Part shown: positions 8,697-17,657 of the stretch, in pieces
How the letters are laid out: every line of letters begins with the position of its first letter
Position numbering within the stretch: position 1 is the first letter of the stretch
Assembly (NCBI RefSeq): GCF_017104715.1
Contig: NZ_JAAGPI010000001.1
Span: 434,001-498,000, forward strand
Length of the DNA: 64,000 nucleotides
Origin: Burkholderia sp. Ac-20365
GTDB lineage: Bacteria > Pseudomonadota > Gammaproteobacteria > Burkholderiales > Burkholderiaceae
Direction: 5' to 3'
Program-made: the position numbers and the translations under genes
Notes under the pieces: generated by a model
The model's database searches: none
What the model saw: only the letters and a program-made list of their open reading frames with translations
Told to the model about the DNA's origin: nothing

Positions 8697-9530
8697 TTAC
8701 TGTCGTTCGACGACCACTTCGAGATACTCGCTTGGCAGCACGAGCGTCGCGTCGCCCGATCGGTTGCGGCTCTCGATCAGGTTCATCAGGTCGTGCAGAA
8801 ACGCCGCTCGTGTCTCGCCTTCCAGTGCGGCAAACGCCTTGTTCACCGGTCCATAAAATGTGCGGAACACCTCGACGAAGTGCGCGGGCGAGCGATATCG
8901 GAAAGTGAAATCGCGGCTACTCGCGACGATCTTCCGCGCGCTGCTGCCGAACAGCGCTTCTATGTGCGCCTGCGTGCCCCACATCGCCGGCGACTTCACG
9001 CCTGCCGGTGGCGGAATGTACTTGCCGATCGTCTTGAAGAGCTGCCCGATGAAACTCTCCGGCGTCCAGTTCGCGAGACCAATCCTTCCGCCGGGTTTGC
9101 AAACACGCAGCAGTTCTGCGGCTGCCTTGTTGTGGTCAGGCGTGAACATCACGCCGAAGGTCGACATCACGATATCGAACGAGGCGTCAGCGAACGGGAG
9201 CGCTTCAGCGTCCGCTTCCTGGAACTGAACCGCAAGCCCTTCAGCCTGCGCACGCACACGGCCGGCATCGAGCAGCGATGCAACGTAGTCCGTCGACGTG
9301 ACTTCGCACCAGCGGCGCGCGGCGGCAAGCGTCGCATTGCCGTTGCCTGCGGCAACGTCGAGCACGCGGCTGCCGGCGCGCACATCGAGCGCTTCGCAGA
9401 GGTTCTCCCCGACGATCTGCAGCGTCGTGCCGACGACGGCATAGTTGCCTGTCGACCAGGCCGCCTGCTGGCGAACCTTGAGGGCGGCGAAGTCTGCAAC
9501 GGGTGCGATAGCGGAATCAACAGCGGACAT
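8697..9530 (-). CDS. SAM-dependent class I methyltransferase
   Basis: The 277-residue protein has SAM-binding motif I, VLDVAAGNGN (56-65), an acidic residue after strand 2 (TSTDYVASLL), and the motif ALPFADASFDIVMSTFGVMF typical of the UbiE/Methyltransf_11-25 group. The ATG at 9530 has GGAG upstream and starts where family similarity begins. The frame remains open to 9938, but that part does not look like protein. The substrate is unknown. It is divergent from an AraC-family regulator that may control it. Confidence 0.88.
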   Translation of the reverse strand: MSAVDSAIAPVADFAALKVRQQAAWSTGNYAVVGTTLQIVGENLCEALDVRAGSRVLDVAAGNGNATLAAARRWCEVTSTDYVASLLDAGRVRAQAEGLAVQFQEADAEALPFADASFDIVMSTFGVMFTPDHNKAAAELLRVCKPGGRIGLANWTPESFIGQLFKTIGKYIPPPAGVKSPAMWGTQAHIEALFGSSARKIVASSRDFTFRYRSPAHFVEVFRTFYGPVNKAFAALEGETRAAFLHDLMNLIESRNRSGDATLVLPSEYLEVVVERQ

Positions 9531-9783
9531 GGACAACTCCTGAAAGCGGCAGCAGCGATGCACGAATGCAGGGTTGTGCTGCGTGCCGGATGGCGCCGCA
9601 AGTCGTTGTTGCGAAGATGCCCGCGCGGCGATCGGGCAAATCATGTCTGACGTGAAGGACGCAACGGCTATCCGATGGCGCTGCGTGTTTTGTTGTTGAA
9701 CTGCGTGGATGCTAGTATCGGCACGCAAGCGGTATCGAGAAATGACCAGGCGTCCAGATGTTTTGCGCAGGACGCCGAAACTG

Positions 9784-10851
9784 ATGAGCGCTGTCATGGA
9801 TGCTTTCTCCGATGTCCTTCGTGTAGTGCGTCTGGGCGGAGCGGTATATCTAAACGCCGACTTAACTGCGCCGTGGTGTGTGGTCGGTGAAGTCACGCCG
9901 GATCTGTCGGCTGCATTCATGCCGCGTGCTGAACGCATCGTGTCCTATCACCTCATCACGGAGGGAAGCTGCCAGGCTGCACTCGTCGACGATCCTGCTT
10001 CGGCGATTCGTGTCGATGCAGGAGAGCTTCTCGTCGTGCCGCAAGGCGAAGCGCATCTGATGGGCAGTTCGCTCGATCTGAAACCCGCGCCTTCGCAAGA
10101 ACTGGTTTCGAAATATCTGAGTACTTCGCCGGGCGAAGTGATGACGTTGAACTACGGTGGCGGTGGCGCGCACACACGGCTCATTTGCGGCTTTCTCGCT
10201 TGCGACGATTCATTGACCAATCCTGTCCTTGCGTCGCTGCCGCGCATCTTCAAGGTCGACATGCGCAACGATCCGCAATCGGCGTGGCTGGAGTCGTCGC
10301 TGAAACTTGCAGCAATCGAAGCGGCCGACTGGCGTGTGGGCAGCGCGATCGTGCTTGCGCGGCTTTCCGAACTGCTGTTCGTGAAGGCGGTGCAGCGTTG
10401 CATCGAAACGCTGCCGGCAGACCGCAAAGGATGGCTCGCGGGCGTAGGCGATCGTTTTGTCGGACGCGCGCTCGCGATGCTGCATGCAAAGCCCGCACAC
10501 GGCTGGACGGTCGAAGAACTCGCGCGCAAGGTCGGACTGTCGCGTTCGGCGCTTGCGCAACGGTTCACGGAGCTGCTCGGTCAGCCGCCTATGCAATACC
10601 TCGCCCGCTGGCGCCTGCAAATTGCGGCGCAAGCGCTGCGGGAAGGAAACGACACACTTGCGGCCGTGGCGGAGCGGGTCGGGTACGAATCGGAGGCCGC
10701 GTTCAACCGCGCGTTCAAGCGGGAATTCGGCATGCCGCCCGCCAGTTGGCGACGCAGCAAAGGCATGGCGGACGGCCGCAATCCGATGGATGCAGACGCC
10801 GGTTCTCGAATTCGTGTCGCGTCGTCTGAAGAGGGCTTCGTCGCGGGTTAA
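9784..10851 (+). CDS. AraC-family transcriptional regulator with N-terminal cupin domain
   Basis: The N-terminal ~180 residues (SDVLRVVRLGGAVYLN onward, with YHLITEGSC and VVPQGEAHLMG) are the Cupin_6/AraC-binding fold. The C-terminus has two helix-turn-helix units, WTVEELARKVGLSRSALAQRF and the GYESEAAFNRAFKREFGMPP signature. The start is uncertain: 9709, 9739, 9784 and 9796 are in frame. 9784 gives 355 residues and best matches the family beginning. It is divergent from the methyltransferase gene, a common regulator-target layout. The ligand cannot be inferred. Confidence 0.87.
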   Translation: MSAVMDAFSDVLRVVRLGGAVYLNADLTAPWCVVGEVTPDLSAAFMPRAERIVSYHLITEGSCQAALVDDPASAIRVDAGELLVVPQGEAHLMGSSLDLKPAPSQELVSKYLSTSPGEVMTLNYGGGGAHTRLICGFLACDDSLTNPVLASLPRIFKVDMRNDPQSAWLESSLKLAAIEAADWRVGSAIVLARLSELLFVKAVQRCIETLPADRKGWLAGVGDRFVGRALAMLHAKPAHGWTVEELARKVGLSRSALAQRFTELLGQPPMQYLARWRLQIAAQALREGNDTLAAVAERVGYESEAAFNRAFKREFGMPPASWRRSKGMADGRNPMDADAGSRIRVASSEEGFVAG

Positions 10852-11240
10852 GGGCTTTTGCAGTGCGTCATAGTGGACGATGGTGGGCAACGCGGAAATG
10901 GCGTTGTATATCGACCCGGCATTCGCAACTAACTGTCTGTTGTCGCCAGCGCTCGCGATAGCCGCTGGCCATATGTATGCCTTTAGAAGAAGGGCGATAC
11001 ACCCCGTTTCCGCGCCTTGCAAGCGCGCAAGCGCCAACCCGTTTAGCCCACGGCCAAGCACCATCGACGACGCGCGTCGATCGACAGTGCTAGTCTTTGC
11101 GCTGACCGCGCAACCCGGGCGTCGCGAACTTCATCGCGATTCGCGGCTCTTAGCGCAGAACGGCAATGCGCCGCGGACCGCACGGGTGCCGCCCACCGTG
11201 CCCCACAACCGACACAGACGACCGACGCGAGGTAACGTGA
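10852..11240. other. Intergenic stretch without a supported gene
   Basis: I find no coding frame with family resemblance, RNA gene or strong hairpin in these 389 bp. The short open frame from 10880 has no ribosome-binding site and low-complexity composition. The last 20 bp hold GAGG upstream of the HAD start at 11241, and a promoter for that gene is presumably present. Confidence 0.5.
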
Positions 11241-11930
11241 ATGGACACATCAACGAACAACGACGTTGTCTTTCTGTTCGACGTCGATAACACGCTGCTC
11301 GACAACGACCATGTGCTGACGGATCTGCGCACACACATGACGCGCCAGTTCGGCGAAGAAAATAGTGCGCGCTACTGGGAGCTTTTCGAGGAACTGCGCG
11401 GCGAGCTCGGCTACGCGGATTACCTCGGCGCATTGCAGCGCTATCGCAACGAGCATCAGGACGACACGCAGCTTTTGTTGATGTCGTGTTACCTGATCGA
11501 TTATCCGTTCGCGAACCGCGTGTTTCCGGGCGCGCTCGATGCGCTGCGCTATGCGGGCGAATTCGGCAAGACAGCGATTCTTTCGGACGGCGACGTGGTG
11601 TTCCAGCCGCGCAAGGTGTCGCGTTCGGGCTTGTGGGACGAAGTCGAAGGCCGCGTGATGATCTACATCCACAAGGAGTTGATGCTCGACGACGTGATCG
11701 CGCATCACCCCGCGCGACACTACGTCATGGTCGACGACAAGCTGCGCATTCTCACGGCGATGAAAGAGCAGTGGGGCGACAGGCTGACGACGATCTTCCC
11801 GCGCCAGGGCCACTACGCGCTCGATGCGAAGGAAATCGCGAAGTATCCGGACCCTGACATTACGATCGAAAGAATCGGTGAACTCACGTCGATCGATTTC
11901 GAAGCGTTGACGACGAAAGGGCGTCGATAG
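11241..11930 (+). CDS. HAD-superfamily hydrolase
   Basis: This 229-residue protein has HAD motif I as FDVDNTLLDND, with nucleophile Asp14 and acid/base Asp16. Motif II is ILSDGD and the motif IV acidic pair is MVDDKLR. All catalytic positions are intact, so phosphatase activity is likely. Substrate unknown. GAGG lies about 8 bp before the ATG. It is monocistronic and convergent with the LysR gene at 11949. Confidence 0.88.
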   Translation: MDTSTNNDVVFLFDVDNTLLDNDHVLTDLRTHMTRQFGEENSARYWELFEELRGELGYADYLGALQRYRNEHQDDTQLLLMSCYLIDYPFANRVFPGALDALRYAGEFGKTAILSDGDVVFQPRKVSRSGLWDEVEGRVMIYIHKELMLDDVIAHHPARHYVMVDDKLRILTAMKEQWGDRLTTIFPRQGHYALDAKEIAKYPDPDITIERIGELTSIDFEALTTKGRR

Positions 11931-11948
11931 ACCAACAAAGCAAGCGCG

Positions 11949-12809
11949 CTACTCGCTCATCCATTCGCCGCTCAGATCGCTGCCTTGCAGCAACTCGAGC
12001 AGCGTGCCGGCGGGATGACTGAGCCGCTTGGCGGCGAGCGCGATGAATTCGACATCGGGCAACGCGGGCAAGCTCGCGCTGTTCAACGGCGGCGCGAGCC
12101 CGCGTGCCGACACGTATTGCGATTTGGCCGTCAGCCCGAGGCCGCCGCGCGCGGCGGCGATACAGCCCGCGTGGCTGCTGCTCGTGCACACCACTTCCCA
12201 GCCGAAGCCTTTTTCCGCGAGCGCGTTGAGCACGACGGCGCGCGTGACGCTCGGCTCCGCGACGAGCACCAGTGGCAACGGCTGTTCCAGATCGACGACG
12301 GTGCCGGGCCGCGCGATCCATTCGAGCCGCGAGCGCAACAGCGGCGTGCCGCGCCGTTCGCCCAGACGCCGCTTGCCGACCAGCAGATCGATCGAACCGG
12401 CATCGAGCAGTTCATACAGGCGGCTCGTCATGCCGATGGTGAGTTCAAGCTCCACATCCGGATGCGCCTGTCGAAACGCGGCGAGCACATTAGGCAGTGC
12501 GCCGAGGGCGATATCGTCGGATGTGCCCAGACGTACGCGTCCTTTCAGCCGTGGCTTGCGGAATTGAGATTCGGCGCGACTGATGGACTGCAGGATCACA
12601 TTGGCGTGGACGAGCAGCGCTTCGCCGTCGGCGGTCATCGCGAGCGAGTGCGTGTCGCGCACGAACAGCCGTCGGCCGACGCTTTCTTCGAGGCGGCGGA
12701 TATGTTCGCTGACGCTCGACTGATTCAGGCCGAGCCGTTTGCCCGCTTCGGTGAAGCTGCGGCAGGTGGTGACGGTCGCGAATGTCCGGAGCCAGAGGGG
12801 ATTGAGCAT
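11949..12809 (-). CDS. LysR-family transcriptional regulator, probable regulator of the adjacent efflux gene
   Basis: The 286-residue product begins MLNPLWLRTFATVTTCRSFT and has the LysR winged helix-turn-helix (AGKRLGLNQSSVSEHIRRLE, about residues 22-41), followed by a periplasmic-binding-like effector domain (GRVRLGTSDDIALGAL). It is divergent from the mdtD-like gene 199 bp away, the usual arrangement for a LysR regulator and its target. The effector is unknown. Confidence 0.88.
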   Translation of the reverse strand: MLNPLWLRTFATVTTCRSFTEAGKRLGLNQSSVSEHIRRLEESVGRRLFVRDTHSLAMTADGEALLVHANVILQSISRAESQFRKPRLKGRVRLGTSDDIALGALPNVLAAFRQAHPDVELELTIGMTSRLYELLDAGSIDLLVGKRRLGERRGTPLLRSRLEWIARPGTVVDLEQPLPLVLVAEPSVTRAVVLNALAEKGFGWEVVCTSSSHAGCIAAARGGLGLTAKSQYVSARGLAPPLNSASLPALPDVEFIALAAKRLSHPAGTLLELLQGSDLSGEWMSE

Positions 12810-13007
12810 GCGGCATTGTCATCGGCATTTACGATGACAGTCAATGCCTTCAGGCGGCTTCCCGATTGCCGTTGAAATCGATACCATGGCCGCTTGCATC
12901 TGGACGAACTGGCTTCGATGGCCGGTTCGGCGAAACGCCCGTTTCCGAGGCGATACGACGTGACGCCGCTTTCCAATGGCTTTCGTCGCGCCTCTCCGAA
13001 CTTCATC

Positions 13008-14399
13008 ATGACCCGGGATTCCTCACACACCGCGCTACTGTGGATCGTTGCCGCCGCATTCTTCATGCAGGCGCTCGACACCACGATCGTCAATACCGCG
13101 CTGCCTTCGATGGCGCAAAGCCTGCACGCGTCGCCGCTCGCCATGCAGCCGGTGGTCGTCTCGTACACGCTGACGATGGCGCTCCTCACGCCCGCTTCCG
13201 GCTGGTTCGCCGACCGCTTCGGCACGCGCCGGGTGTACTTCGCGGCGATCCTCGTGTTCGTGCTCGGCTCGGTGTGCTGCGCGGGCGCGCATACGCTGGA
13301 GCAACTGGTGATCGCGCGCGTGCTGCAAGGCGTCGGCGGGTCGATGTTGCTGCCGATCGGGCGGCTCGCCGTGCTGCGCAGCGTGCCGGGCGAGCAATAT
13401 GTATCGGCGCTGGCTTTCGTTTCGATTGCAGGGCAGGTCGGGCCGATTGTCGGGCCGACGTTAGGCGGCTGGCTCACACAAGCCATTTCGTGGCACTGGA
13501 TTTTCCTCGTCAACGTGCCTGTCGGCGCGGTCGGTCTGGTTGCCGTGCAGCGTTTTCTGCCGCACGACAATGCGAGCCATCCGCCGCCATTCGACTTCAT
13601 CGGCTGCGGTCTGCTTTCGCTTTCGATGATCCTGCTGTCGCTCGCCATCGATCCGCCGATGAGCACGCATCGTATCGAGTGGTCAGCGGGCCTTGCTGTC
13701 GCGGGCATCATCGCGGCGCTGGCTTACATTCCGCATGCGCGTTCATACAAGCGGCCGCTGTTCCGACTCGCATTGTTCAGCGAGCCGAATTTCAGCGTCG
13801 GGCTGATCGGCAATCTGCTGTGCCGGATCGGATCGAGCGCGGTGCCGTTCATGCTGCCGTTGCTGATGCAGGTGCAGCTTGGTTATTCGCCGTTGCGCTC
13901 GGGTCTCATGATGTTGCCCGCTGCAATTGCCGGCACCGTGTCGAAGCAATGGATCGCGCCGCTCATCAAGCGCTTCGGTTATTCGGCGTTTCTGCTGGTG
14001 AACACGATGATCGTCGGCTCGACGATCGTCGGTTTCGCGCTCGTATCGAAGCAATCGACGCCGCTGCTGGAAATTGCGTTGCTCGTCGTGTTCGGCGCGG
14101 CCAACTCGATGCAGTTCGCGGCAATGAATAGCGTGACGCTCAAAGGCCTGTCGCACGCGGATGCGGGCAGCGGCAACAGCCTGTTTTCGATGGTGCAGAT
14201 GCTGGCGATCGCGCTGGGCGTGTCGATTGGCGGCGGGCTCGTCAATCTGTTTTCCGCGGGGATGGGCTCAGCGTCCACAGGCTTCATGTTCAGCTTCGTC
14301 TGCGTCGGCGTGATTACGTTGCTGTCGGCGCTGGTGTTTCGTCGACTCGATGTGTCGCCAGCGCGGCCTGCGGCCGTCGGTGCACGGACGGCGCGCTAA
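13008..14399 (+). CDS. mdtD: MFS multidrug efflux transporter, MdtD-like (DHA2)
   Basis: The sequence aligns by eye along its length with E. coli MdtD: LWIVAAAFFMQALDTTIVNT, GWFADRFGTRR (MFS motif A), ARVLQGVGGSMLLPIGRL and SWHWIFLVNVPVG. From the ATG at 13008 it is 463 residues, against about 471 for E. coli MdtD. An in-frame ATG at 12894 would add 38 residues without family match. DHA2 pumps have about 14 helices and exchange drugs for protons. Here it stands alone, without mdtABC or baeSR, beside a divergent LysR gene. Confidence 0.88.
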   Translation: MTRDSSHTALLWIVAAAFFMQALDTTIVNTALPSMAQSLHASPLAMQPVVVSYTLTMALLTPASGWFADRFGTRRVYFAAILVFVLGSVCCAGAHTLEQLVIARVLQGVGGSMLLPIGRLAVLRSVPGEQYVSALAFVSIAGQVGPIVGPTLGGWLTQAISWHWIFLVNVPVGAVGLVAVQRFLPHDNASHPPPFDFIGCGLLSLSMILLSLAIDPPMSTHRIEWSAGLAVAGIIAALAYIPHARSYKRPLFRLALFSEPNFSVGLIGNLLCRIGSSAVPFMLPLLMQVQLGYSPLRSGLMMLPAAIAGTVSKQWIAPLIKRFGYSAFLLVNTMIVGSTIVGFALVSKQSTPLLEIALLVVFGAANSMQFAAMNSVTLKGLSHADAGSGNSLFSMVQMLAIALGVSIGGGLVNLFSAGMGSASTGFMFSFVCVGVITLLSALVFRRLDVSPARPAAVGARTAR

Positions 14400-14407
14400 A
14401 GCTTGCC

Positions 14408-15325
14408 TCAATGCTCCGTTTGCGCCGGCTGCGCGCGCTCGACGAGATGATCGACCATGCGCTGCGCGGCAGGCTGTAGCGACTCGAAGTCGCGAAAGCA
14501 CACGACGAACTTCCGCTTCGCCCATTCGTCCGTCAATGGAATGACCCGCACATCGAGAATGCGCGCGTAGGTATCGCCGACCACTTGCGGAATCACGCTG
14601 ATGCCGAGTTTCGCGGCCACGACGCGAAACGCCGCATCGAAATTCGACACCACCGCTCTGTACGACACCGTGCCGCCCGCTCGCGCGGCGGCGCGCTGCA
14701 GCATCATGTGCACGGACGTGGTCGGCGGCAGGCCGACATGCTCGTAGCCGAGGGTTTCCGTGAAGCGCAACGTCGAGCGCTTCGCGAGCGGATGCCCTGG
14801 ATGAACGGCGAGCGCGAGCCGGTCCTCGCGATACGGCCGATGTTCCAGTCCCTCCAGATCCACGTTATCCCAGCACACGCCGACAGACGCGACGCCTTCG
14901 CGCAAGCGCCGCACGAGATCATGCGATAGCCATTCCTCGACATGCACGCGGATGTTCTCGTGCGCGGGCATGCTCATGAACGACGCGACATCGTCGAGCA
15001 GGCTTTCCGCAATCGCCGATGCCGACGCGCACACGCTGACACTACCGCGCAAGCCGCTGCCGAACGCGGCGACGTCGCTCGCAATGCGGTCCATCGTGAA
15101 CAGCACGTTGCGCGCATGTTCGAGCAGCGCGACGCCCGCGGGCGTGGGCAGCACGCCGCGCCGCGAGCGCGTGAAGAGCGGCACGCCCAGATCGCTTTCC
15201 AGTTGCGCGATCCGCTTGCTGACGGCGGACGGCTCGATGTGCTCGTCGTGCGCGGCGCGCGCCATGTTCTTGTGCTCGCACACGGCTACCACGAGCCGCA
15301 GTGTTTTCAGATCGATATCGCGCAT
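14408..15325 (-). CDS. LysR-family regulator of the HMG-CoA-lyase/CoA-transferase operon
   Basis: The 305-residue protein starts MRDIDLKTLRLVVAVCEHKN and has a LysR helix-turn-helix (ARAAHDEHIEPSAVSKRI) and the effector domain. The ATG at 15325 is preferred to one further upstream at 15373, which would run through the palindromes in the promoter region. It is divergent from the lyase gene at 15463, with two inverted repeats between them, so control of that operon is likely. The inducer is probably a substrate or CoA ester of the pathway (inference). Confidence 0.88.
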   Translation of the reverse strand: MRDIDLKTLRLVVAVCEHKNMARAAHDEHIEPSAVSKRIAQLESDLGVPLFTRSRRGVLPTPAGVALLEHARNVLFTMDRIASDVAAFGSGLRGSVSVCASASAIAESLLDDVASFMSMPAHENIRVHVEEWLSHDLVRRLREGVASVGVCWDNVDLEGLEHRPYREDRLALAVHPGHPLAKRSTLRFTETLGYEHVGLPPTTSVHMMLQRAAARAGGTVSYRAVVSNFDAAFRVVAAKLGISVIPQVVGDTYARILDVRVIPLTDEWAKRKFVVCFRDFESLQPAAQRMVDHLVERAQPAQTEH

Positions 15326-15342
15326 GGTGTCTCCGGATTGTG

Positions 15343-15382
15343 GGTTTCCGTACGGGAAACCTAGCGCTTCCAAAATAGCGCT
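15343..15382. promoter_or_regulatory. Two inverted repeats in the LysR/lyase divergent promoter
   Basis: GGTTTCC and GGAAACC flank 5 nt (15343-15361), followed by AGCGCT twice (15363-15368 and 15377-15382), each itself palindromic and spaced 14 bp apart. They lie between the LysR start (15325) and the lyase start (15463), where a LysR protein would bind. Assignment to that regulator is inference. Confidence 0.5.
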
Positions 15383-15462
15383 TTATGTATCGGATGGAAT
15401 GTCTAAAGTTAGCACAACACCGGCATTCACAACGACCGGAAACCATACCGGAGACAGCATTC

Positions 15463-16401
15463 ATGCCCCCATTGCCATCAAACGTCATGATCCGCGAAGT
15501 CGGCTTGCGCGACGGCCTGCAAAGCATCCAGACCATTCTGCCGACGCAACAGAAAATCGAATGGATTACGGATGCGTACGCTGCCGGTCAGCGCGAAATC
15601 GAAGTCGGCTCGTTCGTGCCCGCGCGCCTGTTGCCACAGCTTGCGGATACCGCGGAACTCATTGCTTACGCGCAGACGCTGCCCGATCTGTGCGTATCGG
15701 TGCTCGTGCCGAATCTGAAAGGCGCCGAGCGCGCGATCGATTCACGCGCCGACGTGATGCTCGTGCCGCTCTCCGCGAGCCACGCGCACAGCCTCGCGAA
15801 CCTGCGCAAGACGCCCGAAGAAGTCGTCGCCGAAGTCGCCCGCATGCGCGCTGCGCGCGACGCGGCAGGATCGAAAACGCTGATCGAGGGCGGCATCGGC
15901 ACCGCATTCGGCTGCACGATTCAGGGCGCCGTCGATCAGGCCGACGTGCTGCGCTGCATGCAGTCATTGCTCGATGCAGGCGCGGACCGCGTGAGCATCG
16001 CGGATACCGTCGGCTATGCGAGCCCTGCTGCCGTGCGCGATCTGTTCGAGAAAGCACGGCGCATTGCAGGCGAGCGTTTCTGCTGCGGACACTTCCACGA
16101 CACGCGCGGCCTTGCGCTGGCCAACGTGTATGCGGCGCTGGAAACGGGCGTCGCGCGTTTCGACGCGACGCTGGCGGGTATCGGCGGCTGTCCGCATGCG
16201 CCGGGCGCGAGCGGCAACGCATCGAGCGAAGACCTCGCGTTCATGCTCGCGGACATGGCCATTGAAACGGGTATCGACATCGAAAGGCTGCTGGCGTTGC
16301 GCGCAAAAGTCGCGCGATGGCTGCCGGATGAAACGCTGCACGGCACGCTATGGCTCGCGGGCCTGCCGAAAACTTTCGCTCAACACGCCGCTATTGCCTG
16401 A
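15463..16401 (+). CDS. Hydroxymethylglutaryl-CoA lyase family enzyme
   Basis: The 312-residue protein has the DRE-TIM/HMG-CoA-lyase catalytic set: VGLRDGLQ (Arg16, Asp17), the metal-binding GHFHDTRG (His210, His212, Asp213) and the cysteine loop GGCPHAPGASGN (Cys243). HMG-CoA lyase splits HMG-CoA to acetoacetate and acetyl-CoA. Related lyases act on other 3-hydroxy-3-methyl acyl-CoAs. The ATG at 15463 is where similarity starts. The CoA-transferase gene follows after 8 bp, and no leucine-degradation genes (liu) are nearby. The lyase may therefore serve a free dicarboxylate activated by the transferase. Confidence 0.88.
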   Translation: MPPLPSNVMIREVGLRDGLQSIQTILPTQQKIEWITDAYAAGQREIEVGSFVPARLLPQLADTAELIAYAQTLPDLCVSVLVPNLKGAERAIDSRADVMLVPLSASHAHSLANLRKTPEEVVAEVARMRAARDAAGSKTLIEGGIGTAFGCTIQGAVDQADVLRCMQSLLDAGADRVSIADTVGYASPAAVRDLFEKARRIAGERFCCGHFHDTRGLALANVYAALETGVARFDATLAGIGGCPHAPGASGNASSEDLAFMLADMAIETGIDIERLLALRAKVARWLPDETLHGTLWLAGLPKTFAQHAAIA

Positions 16402-16409
16402 GGCTCAAC

Positions 16410-17561
16410 ATGAACACTTCCACTCGACTGCCGCTCGAAGGTGTGCGCGTTATCGAATTCACCCACATGGTCATGGGACCGACGTGCGGAATGATCCTCG
16501 CGGATCTCGGCGCAGAAGTCATCAAGATCGAGCCGCCGGGCGGCGACAAGACACGTAAGCTGCCGGGTCTTGGGATTGGCTTCTTTCGCACGTTCAATCG
16601 CAACAAGAAGAGCGTTGTGCTCGATATCAATACGCCAGAGGGCCATGCGGCCGCAGAAGAGCTGATCGGCCAGTGCGACGTGATGCTCGAAAACTTCCGG
16701 CCCGGTTTGATGGCGAAGCTCGGGCTCGACTACGACACGTTGTCGAAGAAATTTCCGCGCCTGATTTACGTGTCCCACAAGGGCTTTTTGCCGGGGCCGT
16801 ATGAAAAGCGCCTTGCACTCGATGAAGTCGTCCAGATGATGGGTGGCTTGTCGTACATGACCGGGCCTGAGGGCCGGCCGCTGCGCGCGGGCACGTCGGT
16901 CAACGACATCATGGGCGGCATGTTCGGCGCGATTGGCGTGCTGGCCGCACTGCGCGAGCGCGATTTCACGGGGCACGGCCAGGAAGTGCAAAGCGCGTTG
17001 TTCGAGAACTGCGTGTTTCTCGCCGGCCAGCACATGCAGCAGTACGCGATGACGAATGAAGCGCCGCCGCCGATGCCGTCGCGCGTGTCGGCATGGAGCG
17101 TGTACGACGTGTTCACTCTCGCGAACGGCGAACAGCTTTTCATCGGCGCAGTGAGCGACAAGCAGTTCGTCACGCTGTGCGACGTAATCGAGCGGCCCGA
17201 TCTGGCGAACGATCCGCAATTCGCGGACAACGCCATGCGCGTCGCCGTGCGTCCGGAACTGCTCGCAAAGCTCGGCGACATCCTCAAGCATCATCGCGTC
17301 GACGAACTCGCTCCGAAGCTCGAAGCGGCGGGCATTCCATACGCGCCGATCGTGCGCCCCGATCAACTGTTCGACGATCCGCATCTGAAGCAAAGCGGCG
17401 GCCTCGTGCCGATGCAAACCGACGACGGCGACACGACAGAGGTCGTGCTGCTGCCGTTGACGATGGGCGGCCGCCGGCCCGGCGTGCGTCAGGCGCTGGC
17501 AAAAGTCGGCGAGCACACGCAGGAGATTCTGGCGAGGCTGACGGGCAGGGCGGCTGCCTGA
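16410..17561 (+). CDS. CaiB/BaiF class III CoA-transferase
   Basis: The 383-residue product has the family start (LPLEGVRVIEFTHMVMGPTC), the CoA-binding region (ADLGAEVIKIEPPGGDKTRK), and the catalytic Asp in AGTSVNDIMGG (Asp166). Class III enzymes move CoA between carboxylic acids, often from succinyl-CoA. Coupling with an HMG-CoA-lyase-like enzyme recalls succinate-hydroxymethylglutarate CoA-transferase (SUGCT), so 3-hydroxy-3-methylglutarate or a similar dicarboxylate is a plausible substrate (inference). The ATG at 16410 follows the lyase stop by 8 bp. Confidence 0.88.
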   Translation: MNTSTRLPLEGVRVIEFTHMVMGPTCGMILADLGAEVIKIEPPGGDKTRKLPGLGIGFFRTFNRNKKSVVLDINTPEGHAAAEELIGQCDVMLENFRPGLMAKLGLDYDTLSKKFPRLIYVSHKGFLPGPYEKRLALDEVVQMMGGLSYMTGPEGRPLRAGTSVNDIMGGMFGAIGVLAALRERDFTGHGQEVQSALFENCVFLAGQHMQQYAMTNEAPPPMPSRVSAWSVYDVFTLANGEQLFIGAVSDKQFVTLCDVIERPDLANDPQFADNAMRVAVRPELLAKLGDILKHHRVDELAPKLEAAGIPYAPIVRPDQLFDDPHLKQSGGLVPMQTDDGDTTEVVLLPLTMGGRRPGVRQALAKVGEHTQEILARLTGRAAA

Positions 17562-17657
17562 CCGACATCGTTTAGAGAAGGCAGCGTATGAATGAAACAC
17601 AATCAATCAGGTATCCAGATTAAATAAAAACCTGATCGTGAACTTCAGGAGACATGT

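Noticed and set aside
12894..13007. Longer N-terminus for the MdtD-like transporter starting at 12894
   Set aside because: The extra 38 residues do not match the family. The Met at 13008 gives the usual length and a standard start of the first helix.
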